Source: Bacillus sp. DTU_2020_1000418_1_SI_GHA_SEK_038 (GTDB lineage Bacteria > Bacillota > Bacilli > Bacillales > Cytobacillaceae). Taken from it: DNA of 64,000 bases. Location: assembly GCF_032341175.1 (NCBI RefSeq), contig NZ_CP135435.1, positions 1,426,001-1,490,000 of the forward strand, written 5' to 3'. The translations under genes and the position numbers were made by a program. Below are positions 8,499 through 16,395 of the stretch, in pieces. Each line of letters starts with the position of its first letter. The stretch's first letter is position 1. The notes beneath the pieces are model-generated. The model did no database searches. It worked only from the letters and a program-made list of their open reading frames with translations, and was not told the origin of the DNA.

Positions 8499-9365
8499 AT
8501 GATTTACAGGCTGTTAGCGTTAAATATTGATGGCACTCTTCTTCAATCAAATGGAAGACTTCATAAATCTACAAAAGAAGCGATTGACTATGTGCAGCAA
8601 AAAGGTATTTACGTCACGTTAGTAACGGCAAGAAGCTTTCCATCTGCGAAAAAAGTGGCAAAGGCATTAAAATTAGATTCATCAATTGTTGCACACAGTG
8701 GAGCTTATATTGCCAGTTCAAGGGATAAGCCCATTTTTGTCAGGCGAATTGCAGAGGATGTAACGTATGAAATTGTGAGGCTGCTTGAGGGGTTTTCCTG
8801 TCAGATTCGATTAGTGCATGAAAAATATTCGCTTGCCAATAAATCGAAGCTGAATCATAATATGTTGGCTAAGACCGTTTTTTCATCTGGTGATCCGATT
8901 TTTTATTCACAGCAATTTGTCGATTCCTTAAGCGAAACTATTCTTGATGACCCTGTCAATCCTCCAAAAATTGAAGTTTATTTTGAGGAAGAAACAGATT
9001 GCAAGGATGCCGCGGCAGCTATAAAAGGTATGTTTTCAGAAATTGATATTCTCCAGCTGAACCACCTCCGTATCGATATTATGCCGGCTGGAGTTTCTAA
9101 GCTTAATGGGTTGTTGTATTTAGGAGATCATTTAGATATTGCCCGCAGTGAAATGGTTGTAATTGGGGACGGCATCGATGATCTCGGTATGATTGAGGCT
9201 GCTGGGCTCGGTGTTGCCATGGGCAATGCGCCTATAGAAGTCAAAAAAGCGGCAGATTGGGTCACTCGTCCGAATAACCAGCACGGGGTTAGTTATATGG
9301 TAAAGGAGCATTTCAGAAAGCAACATCCGATTGAATTTTTAAAGAAAATGAATTTATTGAAATGA
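8499..9365 (+). CDS. yhaX: YhaX, Cof-type HAD-superfamily protein
   Basis: A 288-residue HAD-superfamily protein with a type IIB cap, like the Cof phosphatases. Motif I reads LNIDGT, so the position of the usual nucleophilic aspartate (DxDGT) is Asn. Motif II is seen at LVTARS, and the acidic motif as GDGIDDLGM in place of the usual GDxxND. Catalysis is therefore questionable, although the fold should be intact. Of two adjacent ATGs (8496, 8499) the second has better spacing from AAGGGGG. A terminator follows. In B. subtilis yhaX is sporulation-expressed; this is established knowledge and not seen here. Confidence 0.85.
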   Translation: MIYRLLALNIDGTLLQSNGRLHKSTKEAIDYVQQKGIYVTLVTARSFPSAKKVAKALKLDSSIVAHSGAYIASSRDKPIFVRRIAEDVTYEIVRLLEGFSCQIRLVHEKYSLANKSKLNHNMLAKTVFSSGDPIFYSQQFVDSLSETILDDPVNPPKIEVYFEEETDCKDAAAAIKGMFSEIDILQLNHLRIDIMPAGVSKLNGLLYLGDHLDIARSEMVVIGDGIDDLGMIEAAGLGVAMGNAPIEVKKAADWVTRPNNQHGVSYMVKEHFRKQHPIEFLKKMNLLK

Positions 9366-9375
9366 TTATTTGAAG

Positions 9376-9410
9376 AAAAGTCGTTCTTATTGATCGACTT
9401 TTTTTCTTTT
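9376..9410 (+). terminator. Intrinsic terminator after yhaX
   Basis: Stem AAAAGTCG/CGACTTTT followed by a long T-rich tract. Confidence 0.85.
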
Positions 9411-9520
9411 TTATTGTAAAAAAAATGAATCTTTGTCGGTTTCATGTAATCCGGTATATATTGACCTCGTATAACCATTTTTGTACACTTAAATAAGCTC
9501 AAAAGATGAGAAACATTATA

Positions 9521-9549
9521 ACTGCCATCAAATCTATTTTGATGGTAGT
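9521..9549. other. Perfect 12-bp hairpin upstream of hemZ
   Basis: ACTGCCATCAAA and TTTGATGGTAGT (one G-T position) flank a 5-nt loop 30 bp upstream of the hemZ start. There is only a weak T tract after it (TTCACTAT). It could be a second terminator for yhaX or an element of the hemZ leader. Confidence 0.5.
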
Positions 9550-9578
9550 TTCACTATATTGATAAAAAGGTGATTGCA

Positions 9579-11090
9579 TTGCAAATTTTAGTTACAGGAT
9601 TACAAGATGAGCGGTTTCAGCGTCCGCTTCAACTTATTGCGAATTTATTTTTTGAGGAATGCCAAGTGTCCATGAATTCTCATAGTGATATGGATTTAAA
9701 GATCGCTATTAATCTGCAAGTAAAAGAATCTATTTTTGTTAAGGCGGAACTTACAGATCAGGAGGGCATAGAGAAAACCGCAGCCTTTGAAACCGAGTTC
9801 ATTGCATCTGGGACAGAGAAAGAGCGATATAAACAAATAAGGATTGCGATTTCCCATGTTTACCTAAAAGTTCTGCAGGATTGGACGGGGATTACCCAAA
9901 AGTGGGGGTTCCTAACCGGGATCCGGCCAACAAAGCTTCTGCACCGCCATATGCAGGAGAAAACTCCTAGGGCCGCGGCACATCAGCAACTTAAGGAGGA
10001 TTACTTAATTACAGACGAAAAGATCCAGCTTATGCAGCAAATTGTTGACAGGCAGTTAGCTGTTGTTCCTGATCTTTACGAGCTTCAAAATGAGGTCAGC
10101 ATTTATATCGGAATTCCATTCTGCCCAACTAAGTGTGCTTATTGTACCTTCCCAGCTTATGCCATTAATGGACGGCAAGGCTCTGTTGATTCATTCTTAG
10201 GAGGTCTTCACTATGAAATGAGGAAGGTTGGGGAATGGCTGAAAGAAAACAACGTGAAAATCACGACTGTTTACTACGGTGGAGGCACTCCGACAAGTAT
10301 TACCGCTGAAGAGATGGATATGCTTTATGAAGAAATGTACACCTCCTTCCCTGATGTGGAAAAGATCCGTGAGATTACGGTTGAGGCTGGAAGACCAGAC
10401 ACGATAACACCTGAAAAGCTCGAGGTGTTGAAAAAGTGGAAAATAGATCGAATCAGCATTAATCCACAATCATATATCCAGGAAACATTAAAAGCGATTG
10501 GCAGACATCATACGGTGGAAGAAACAATCGATAAATTCCATTTGGCTCGTCACATGGGCATGAATAATATCAATATGGATTTAATTATCGGGCTCCCAGG
10601 TGAAGGGGTGCCGGAATTTTCACACACACTAAGTGAAACAGAAAAGCTCATGCCTGAATCATTAACTGTCCATACTCTATCTTTCAAACGTGCCTCCGAA
10701 ATGACGAAAAATAAGGAAAAATACAAGGTAGCAGATCGAAAAGAAATTGAGAAGATGATGGACATGGCTGAGAATTGGACAAAAGAGCATAACTATACAC
10801 CATATTATTTATATAGACAAAAAAACATCCTTGGAAATCTTGAGAATGTTGGCTACTCACTTCCTGGTCAGGACAGTATCTATAATATTATGATCATGGA
10901 AGAGAAGCAGACGATCATTGGTCTGGGTTGTGGCGCAGCTAGTAAATTTGTCCATCCGACCACAGGAAAGATCACACAATTTGCCAATCCGAAGGACCCA
11001 AAAACATACAATGAAAGCTTCGAGAAATACACAAATGAGAAGTTGAGATTATTAAGTGAATTATTTGATACACAAGAATCCCTTGCTTAA
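9579..11090 (+). CDS. hemZ: HemZ, radical-SAM coproporphyrinogen dehydrogenase-like protein
   Basis: A HemN/HemZ-type radical SAM protein of 503 residues, linked in B. subtilis to oxygen-independent haem biosynthesis. The 4Fe-4S-binding CPTKCAYC follows IYIGIPF in the first third; YYGGGTPTS and the radical-SAM barrel follow. The C-terminal part has YYLYRQKN and GLGCGAASK, typical of the family. The start is placed at TTG 9579 (MQILVTG), with AAAGGTGA 5 nt upstream; a GTG at 9570 lies inside that site. The stop codon sits in the terminator stem. Confidence 0.9.
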   Translation: MQILVTGLQDERFQRPLQLIANLFFEECQVSMNSHSDMDLKIAINLQVKESIFVKAELTDQEGIEKTAAFETEFIASGTEKERYKQIRIAISHVYLKVLQDWTGITQKWGFLTGIRPTKLLHRHMQEKTPRAAAHQQLKEDYLITDEKIQLMQQIVDRQLAVVPDLYELQNEVSIYIGIPFCPTKCAYCTFPAYAINGRQGSVDSFLGGLHYEMRKVGEWLKENNVKITTVYYGGGTPTSITAEEMDMLYEEMYTSFPDVEKIREITVEAGRPDTITPEKLEVLKKWKIDRISINPQSYIQETLKAIGRHHTVEETIDKFHLARHMGMNNINMDLIIGLPGEGVPEFSHTLSETEKLMPESLTVHTLSFKRASEMTKNKEKYKVADRKEIEKMMDMAENWTKEHNYTPYYLYRQKNILGNLENVGYSLPGQDSIYNIMIMEEKQTIIGLGCGAASKFVHPTTGKITQFANPKDPKTYNESFEKYTNEKLRLLSELFDTQESLA

Positions 11091-11107
11091 AAAAGCAAGG
11101 GGTTTTT
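11080..11107 (+). terminator. Terminator overlapping the hemZ stop
   Basis: CCCTTGCTT/AAGCAAGGG with a 4-nt A loop and a TTTTT tail. The hemZ TAA straddles the end of the 5' arm and the loop. Confidence 0.85.
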
Positions 11108-11204
11108 AAATTTTAATATTTTTGATAATTCAGAAAAATAGAAGGGTTTTTCTAAATTAAATAGAATGTTTTAGGTACAAAAGATCATACACTTCTTTGA
11201 ATGG

Positions 11205-11219
11205 ATGTAAGCGCTTTTA
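11205..11219 (+). promoter_or_regulatory. Catabolite-responsive element (CcpA site)
   Basis: ATGTAAGCGCTTTTA matches the cre consensus (TGWAANCGNTNWCA) with one mismatch near the 3' end. It lies 19 nt upstream of the acyl-CoA ligase start, suggesting glucose repression of fatty-acid activation. Confidence 0.6.
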
Positions 11220-11237
11220 ATAAGGGGGAGATTTATT

Positions 11238-12863
11238 ATGATGATGCAAACACCTTTAACAATGACGCAAATGATCAAGAGAGCGGAAAGGTTTTTTCCA
11301 AAGAAACAGGTTGTATCAAGAACAGCGAGCGGGATTCAGCGGTTTACATATAAGGATATTGCTGACCGTACAAGAAGGCTTGCTGAGAGTCTTCAAAAGC
11401 TTGGTGTAGAAAGAGGAGATAAAGTAGGGACTCTAGCCTGGAATCACCACCGCCATTTAGAGGCGTATTTTGCGATTCCATGCAGTGGGGCCGTTCTCCA
11501 TACAATTAACATTCGCCTTTCTCCGCAGCATATTGTTTTTATTATTAATCATGCAGAAGATAAAGTTTTATTTATTGACTCAGATATCCTCCCATTGATT
11601 GAAGCAGTAAAGGACAAGTTGCCAACTGTGAAAGCATTTATCATCATGACAGATGATGAAGAGCTCCCTGAAACATCTCTATCTCCTGTTTACCATTATG
11701 AGAAGTTACTTGAAAAGGCTACGGGAGACTATGATTATCCAGATGATCTAGATGAAAATGATCCAGCAGGCATGTGCTATACATCCGCCACAACGGGGAA
11801 TCCAAAAGGTGTCATTTATTCTCATCGCGGAATCGTCCTTCACAGTATGGCATTAGGAATGGCAGACAGTGCGGGGGTTAGTGAGAAAGATATTGCTATG
11901 CCGGTCGTTCCGATGTTCCATGTAAATGCATGGGGATTGCCGTTTGCTGCAGTTTGGTTTGGAACAAACTTAGTTATGCCTGGTCCGTATTTTACTCCAA
12001 AGCTTTTAGCTGAGCTCATTCAGGAGGAAAAAGTGACCATTACAGCAGGGGTTCCAACGATTTGGCTGGGACTATTAAAGGAGCTTGATGAAAACAAGTA
12101 TGACATGAGTTCATTGCGCTCAGTCCTATGTGGCGGTTCAGCAGCACCGAAAGGGATGATCAAAGCCTTTGAACAGAAGCACAATATTCCTTTCATGCAT
12201 GCCTATGGGATGACTGAAACGAGTCCATTAGTCGTAATTTCTACCTTAAAAAGCTACCAGGAAGAGCTTTCCTATGAGGAGCGTCTAGACTTGAAAGCGA
12301 AACAGGGCATACTCGTTCCAGGACTCGAAATGAAAATTGTTGGTAAGGATGGAGAGGCAGCCTGGGATGGGAAGGAAATGGGGGAGCTTGCTATTCGCGG
12401 ACCGTGGATTGCCTCAGAATATTATAAGGACGAACGAACGTCTGAGGCGTTCCGTGATGGATGGCTCTACACAGGGGATGTGGTCACCATTGATGAAGAA
12501 GGCTTTATGAAAATTGTTGACCGAACGAAGGATTTGATTAAGAGCGGAGGAGAATGGATTTCCTCTGTTGATATTGAAAATGCCTTAATGGCACATGAGG
12601 CTGTTTTTGAGGCAGCGGTGGTAGCTGTACCGCACGAAGAATGGCAGGAGCGGCCAGTTGCCTGTGTTGTACTGAAAGAGGCCTATCAAGGAAAAACTGA
12701 CAAACAAGAGCTATTGGAATTTTTAAAGCCGCAATTTGCCAAATGGTGGCTTCCAGATGAAATATTATTTTTGAAAGAAATTCCAAAAACCTCCGTTGGG
12801 AAGTTTCTGAAGATGGCACTAAGAGATCAGGTACAAAAAGATCTGACTGAGACAAATAAATAG
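11238..12863 (+). CDS. Fatty acid-CoA ligase (AMP-forming)
   Basis: A 541-residue ANL-superfamily acyl-CoA synthetase that activates a fatty acid with ATP and CoA. The AMP-binding P-loop reads YTSATTGNPKG (usual TSGTTGxPKG, with Gly to Ala). HAYGMTETSP, GWLYTGDV, DRTKDLIKSGGEWIS and the C-terminal lysine region PKTSVGKFLK are all present. The family resemblance is to medium/long-chain ligases. Three consecutive ATGs begin the frame, with AGGGGGAG upstream. A cre site precedes it and a terminator follows. It is an insertion relative to the B. subtilis hemZ-yhaR order, but sits next to a crotonase of related function. Confidence 0.9.
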   Translation: MMMQTPLTMTQMIKRAERFFPKKQVVSRTASGIQRFTYKDIADRTRRLAESLQKLGVERGDKVGTLAWNHHRHLEAYFAIPCSGAVLHTINIRLSPQHIVFIINHAEDKVLFIDSDILPLIEAVKDKLPTVKAFIIMTDDEELPETSLSPVYHYEKLLEKATGDYDYPDDLDENDPAGMCYTSATTGNPKGVIYSHRGIVLHSMALGMADSAGVSEKDIAMPVVPMFHVNAWGLPFAAVWFGTNLVMPGPYFTPKLLAELIQEEKVTITAGVPTIWLGLLKELDENKYDMSSLRSVLCGGSAAPKGMIKAFEQKHNIPFMHAYGMTETSPLVVISTLKSYQEELSYEERLDLKAKQGILVPGLEMKIVGKDGEAAWDGKEMGELAIRGPWIASEYYKDERTSEAFRDGWLYTGDVVTIDEEGFMKIVDRTKDLIKSGGEWISSVDIENALMAHEAVFEAAVVAVPHEEWQERPVACVVLKEAYQGKTDKQELLEFLKPQFAKWWLPDEILFLKEIPKTSVGKFLKMALRDQVQKDLTETNK

Positions 12864-12871
12864 GTAAAAAA

Positions 12872-12902
12872 TGCGGCCGTAATTTTATTACGGTCGTTTC
12901 TC
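12872..12902 (+). terminator. Terminator after the acyl-CoA ligase
   Basis: GCGGCCGTAAT pairs with ATTACGGTCGT (one G-T), followed by TTCTCATTTT. Confidence 0.7.
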
Positions 12903-12940
12903 ATTTTGGATATTAAAAAAGAACTAATATAAAAATATTA

Positions 12941-12958
12941 TGAATAATCGTTCATTTT
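12941..12958. promoter_or_regulatory. FadR-like fatty-acid operator upstream of yhaR
   Basis: TGAATAA-TCGT-TCATTTT resembles the recalled Bacillus FadR operator (TGAATGA, 4 nt, TCATTCA) at 11 of 14 half-site positions. It is 60 bp upstream of the crotonase start. Motif match only. Confidence 0.4.
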
Positions 12959-13017
12959 AGTTTTTAAATATAATTAAAGCCATTATAATTAGATTTAAAC
13001 AATGAGGAGGGGTTATC

Positions 13018-13809
13018 TTGACTATAGACTTTGGAACTGAAACAGTAAATTTGACAATAAGTGGACGCGTGGCAACAATTGAGCTTAACAGACCAGATTC
13101 ACTTAATGCGTTAAGTGTAGAAATGCTTAAGGATCTAGCAACGATATTAAATAAAGTTAATAGTCTTGATGAGGTTGATATTGTTGTTTTGACAGGAAAA
13201 GGAAGGGCTTTCTGTTCAGGAGGAGACATTAAAACGATGCTTTCATCAACTGATGATAGTGCATTTCCTTTAGTAATGGACAGCATTGGCACAGTCGTAA
13301 AAGAGCTTTATGGCATGTCAAAATTAACGATTAGTGCGATTTCGGGTGCGGCTGCAGGTCTTGGTCTTAGCCTTGCTTTAGCGACTGATTACATCATAGC
13401 TGAGAAGTCTAGTAAGCTGGCAATGAATTTTATAGGAATAGCTTTAATTCCTGATGGAGCAGCCCATTATTTCTTAGAAAAGCGACTTGGAGAAGATAAA
13501 GCAAAGCACCTGATTTGGGAAGGGAAGCCATTAGCTGCTGATGAGGCTTATAAGCTAGGTCTTATCCATGAGGTAACTGAAGAAGAGATAACCAATACTC
13601 TCGACAAAAAAATAAATACTTGGCTCAGAAGCCCAATAAAAGCCATGATTGAAACGAAAAAAATATTTGTTGAAAAAAATCTCCCAGAACTAAATAAGGT
13701 TCTCGAGCTTGAAAAAGCGGGCCAATATAAAATGAGGCAAACTGAAGATCACAAAGAGGGCATTGGGGCATTTATCGGAAAAAGAAAACCAGTATTTATT
13801 GGGAAATAA
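13018..13809 (+). CDS. yhaR: YhaR, enoyl-CoA hydratase/isomerase family
   Basis: A 263-residue crotonase-fold protein, expected to act on an acyl-CoA. The oxyanion-hole segments are visible: AFCSGGDIKTM and SGAAAGLGLSLALATD. The position that holds the second catalytic acid in hydratases reads GIALIPDGAA, so the exact reaction (hydratase, isomerase or another) is open. It starts at TTG with AGGAGGGG upstream. A FadR-like palindrome lies 60 bp before it, and an AMP-forming acyl-CoA ligase is the preceding gene. Position before yhzD/yhaQP matches B. subtilis yhaR. Confidence 0.85.
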   Translation: MTIDFGTETVNLTISGRVATIELNRPDSLNALSVEMLKDLATILNKVNSLDEVDIVVLTGKGRAFCSGGDIKTMLSSTDDSAFPLVMDSIGTVVKELYGMSKLTISAISGAAAGLGLSLALATDYIIAEKSSKLAMNFIGIALIPDGAAHYFLEKRLGEDKAKHLIWEGKPLAADEAYKLGLIHEVTEEEITNTLDKKINTWLRSPIKAMIETKKIFVEKNLPELNKVLELEKAGQYKMRQTEDHKEGIGAFIGKRKPVFIGK

Positions 13810-13817
13810 TATAGGGG

Positions 13818-13858
13818 AAAGCAAAAAAGTTTCGCTTCTAGGGCTTTTTTGCTTTCGC
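13818..13858. terminator. Bidirectional terminator between yhaR and yhzD
   Basis: AAAGCAAAAAAG pairs with CTTTTTTGCTTT; the arms supply U tracts in both directions. Confidence 0.8.
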
Positions 13859-13870
13859 TAAAAAATTCAT

Positions 13871-14056
13871 TTAAGAATGAAATAAAATGAGTTTCCCAGA
13901 AGGAGTAGTGCAGCGATATGTTTTTTCATCGAAGCCTTTTTCCTTTAGTATTTGCTCACCTTTACCTTTTGCCTCTGTATCATCACCTGCTTGAAAGGCC
14001 TCATCTAAAAGCTTTTCTCCACTTTTTTCAAAAACAGTTAACTTATATGTTTTCAT
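13871..14056 (-). CDS. yhzD: YhzD-like small protein
   Basis: A 61-residue soluble protein (MKTYKLTVFEKSGEKLLDEA start, C-terminal YRCTTPSGKLILFHS) with an alpha-beta pattern. It matches the short Bacillus YhzD family by sequence style and by its position between yhaR and yhaQ. GAGGAGG lies upstream of the ATG. Function is not known. It is convergent with yhaR through a shared terminator and divergent from yhaQ. Confidence 0.75.
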   Translation of the reverse strand: MKTYKLTVFEKSGEKLLDEAFQAGDDTEAKGKGEQILKEKGFDEKTYRCTTPSGKLILFHS

Positions 14057-14210
14057 TAAAAATCCTCCTCGTTCCTAATACTATTATTTTTCCATAATTT
14101 TCAGATTTATGCAAAGCTTTGTTATTGAGATTAATAATGAAAAATTTTTTTACTATTTGAACCTTTTTTCCATTTAATTCGTATAAGTAGGAGGATAGGA
14201 GGATGATGAA

Positions 14211-15110
14211 ATGGGATTAAAATTAGAACATGTAACAAAGCGCTTTGGGAATTTTACAGCTGTGGATGACCTCTCAATAACAATTCCCGAAAAAGAAATG
14301 TTTGGCTTTCTTGGAGCGAATGGAGCGGGAAAGACGACAACTTTTCGGATGATTCTAGGCTTGATTGATACAAGTGAAGGGAATATCACATGGGACGGAA
14401 AACCGATTGATTATTCTACTAGTCCGCTTGTCGGGTACCTGCCTGAGGAAAGAGGGCTATATCCGAAGCTAAAGGTTAAGGACCAAATTGTTTATTTAGC
14501 GAGATTAAGAGGTATGCACAAACAAGAAATATTGAAGGAGCTTGACTACTGGCTGAATCGGTTTAAAGTACCTGAATATGCAGATAAAAAAGTGGAGGAG
14601 CTTTCAAAGGGAAACCAGCAAAAAATCCAATTCATTACAGCTGTCATACATAAACCGAAATTATTAATTCTCGATGAACCCTTTAGCGGATTAGATCCAG
14701 TGAATGTGGAACTGCTTAAGGAAGCTGTTATTGAATTGAAGAATAAAGGCACTACGATTGTTTTCTCTTCCCATCGCATGGAGCATGTGGAGGAAATGTG
14801 TGAGCATTTATGCATCATGCATAGAGGGAAGCCCGTTGTAAAAGGTGCTCTAAAAGAAATCAAACGTTCATTCGGGAAAAAGAATTTAGTTATTCATGCT
14901 GACTTCAGCGTTGAGTATTTAAAGAATTATCCTGGAGTTTCAAGGGTTCGGCAAACGGCTGAAGGGATCCATTTGCAAATTGAAGGTGAAGACATTGCAG
15001 AGGGAGTCTTGAAAGAGATCGTTGGAAAAGGATTTATTCGAAAATTTGTCCTAGAAGAACCTTCATTAAATGATATTTTTATTGAGAAGGTAGGTGCTTC
15101 CTATGAGTAA
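14211..15110 (+). CDS. yhaQ: YhaQ, NatA-like ABC transporter ATPase
   Basis: A 299-residue ATP-binding subunit of an ABC-2-type exporter, resembling the sodium-efflux ATPase NatA. It has Walker A GANGAGKTT (about residues 36-44), the signature LSKGNQQK, Walker B LLILDEPFSGLD and the switch histidine in FSSHRMEH. About 80 C-terminal residues form the accessory domain common in this subfamily. AGGAGGATGATGAA precedes the ATG. Its end overlaps the start of yhaP by 8 nt, so the two are translationally coupled. Confidence 0.9.
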   Translation: MGLKLEHVTKRFGNFTAVDDLSITIPEKEMFGFLGANGAGKTTTFRMILGLIDTSEGNITWDGKPIDYSTSPLVGYLPEERGLYPKLKVKDQIVYLARLRGMHKQEILKELDYWLNRFKVPEYADKKVEELSKGNQQKIQFITAVIHKPKLLILDEPFSGLDPVNVELLKEAVIELKNKGTTIVFSSHRMEHVEEMCEHLCIMHRGKPVVKGALKEIKRSFGKKNLVIHADFSVEYLKNYPGVSRVRQTAEGIHLQIEGEDIAEGVLKEIVGKGFIRKFVLEEPSLNDIFIEKVGASYE

Positions 15111-16359
15111 TTTCTGGATCATTCTTGGGCATACATACTTTTCCAAGCTCAAAACAAAATCCTTCATTATAACCACACTTATCACAATGCTAATTGTTGC
15201 TGGATTAACAAATATGACTAGAATTATAGACTTTTTCAATAAAGGGGAAGGGTCGGAAGAAAGGATAGCAGTCATAGACGAAACGGGATTACTTATCAAT
15301 CCTTTAAAGGAACAAATGAAAGCGAACAACAGTGATATTCAACTGGAAGCCTTTAACGGCAGTGAAAAAGATGCGGAAAACGCAGTGAAGTTGGATGAAT
15401 ATAAAGGATTGCTCATCCTATCCAATAATCAAGAAGGATTACCGGAAGCGGCCTATAAAGCAAGAAGCATTGCTGATTCTTCACTTCCATCTGAACTTCA
15501 GCACTACTTGCAGCAGATCAAGACAGGGCTTGCTGCTTCAAAAATAAATTTATCACAGGAGCAATTAAGCAAGCTTTATGAGCCAGTTTCTTTTAGTAAA
15601 TTCGCACTTGAAGAAAATGCAAAAACGGAAGAAGAATTAAATCAGGCAAGAGGGCTCGTCTATGTCCTGCTGTTTATCATTTATTTCGCTGTTATTTTAT
15701 ACGCGAATATGATTGCCATGGAGGTTGCTACAGAAAAGTCCTCACGTGTAATGGAAATTCTTATTTCTAGCGTAGCACCTGTTAAGCAAATGTTTGCAAA
15801 GATTATTGGAATTGCCTTGCTTAGTTTAACGCAAATGGGAATTATCCTAGCTGTTGGTATTTATTTTGTAAAGAGAAATATGGAAAGCATGCAAGGCGGT
15901 TTTTTCGAATTTTTCGGGTTTAGTGATATTCCGACTTCTACTATTATTTACGCTCTCGTATTCTTTTTACTAGGATACTTATTATATGCAACATTAGCTG
16001 CATTTCTTGGATCGCTTGTCAGTAGGATTGAAGATGTCCAACAAATGATTATGCCCATGACTTTGCTTGTTGTGGCAGGCTTTATGATATCCATGTTTGG
16101 ACTAGGCCAGCCGGATACGTCTTTTATGACGATTGCCTCTTTTATTCCATTTTTCACGCCGATGCTTATGTTTATGCGTGTAGGAATGCTAACATTACCA
16201 GTGTGGGAGCCGTTATTAGGCATTGCGATATTAATCATCACGATTGTCATATTGGCCATATTTGGTGCCAAGGTATATAAAGGAGGAGTTCTCATGTACG
16301 GTAAATCAAACTCCTTTAAGGATATTAAAAAGGCCTTGCAGCTTACGAAAAACGAATAG
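15103..16359 (+). CDS. yhaP: YhaP, NatB-like ABC-2 permease
   Basis: A permease of 418 residues with one N-terminal membrane helix, a large extracytoplasmic region (about residues 50-170) and five or six C-terminal helices. This is the ABC2 membrane 3 / NatB layout. The conserved MEVATEKSSRVMEILISSVAP follows the first helix of the C-terminal block. The ATG at 15103 (MSNFWIIL) is chosen over an upstream GTG at 15094 because it follows AAGGTAGGTG at good spacing. With YhaQ it should form an exporter; substrate (Na+ or peptide) not shown. Confidence 0.88.
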   Translation: MSNFWIILGHTYFSKLKTKSFIITTLITMLIVAGLTNMTRIIDFFNKGEGSEERIAVIDETGLLINPLKEQMKANNSDIQLEAFNGSEKDAENAVKLDEYKGLLILSNNQEGLPEAAYKARSIADSSLPSELQHYLQQIKTGLAASKINLSQEQLSKLYEPVSFSKFALEENAKTEEELNQARGLVYVLLFIIYFAVILYANMIAMEVATEKSSRVMEILISSVAPVKQMFAKIIGIALLSLTQMGIILAVGIYFVKRNMESMQGGFFEFFGFSDIPTSTIIYALVFFLLGYLLYATLAAFLGSLVSRIEDVQQMIMPMTLLVVAGFMISMFGLGQPDTSFMTIASFIPFFTPMLMFMRVGMLTLPVWEPLLGIAILIITIVILAIFGAKVYKGGVLMYGKSNSFKDIKKALQLTKNE

Positions 16360-16364
16360 ATAGC

Positions 16365-16395
16365 AAAAGGCTCTGCACAAAGCAGAGCTTTTTGT
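16365..16395. terminator. Bidirectional terminator after yhaP
   Basis: AAAAGGCTCTGC pairs with GCAGAGCTTTTT with one bulge; it is convergent with the permease gene on the other strand. Confidence 0.8.

Noticed and set aside
9521..9549. T-box or riboswitch in the hemZ leader
   Set aside because: Only a single hairpin is present; no T-box core sequence, no second alternative hairpin, no specifier loop.
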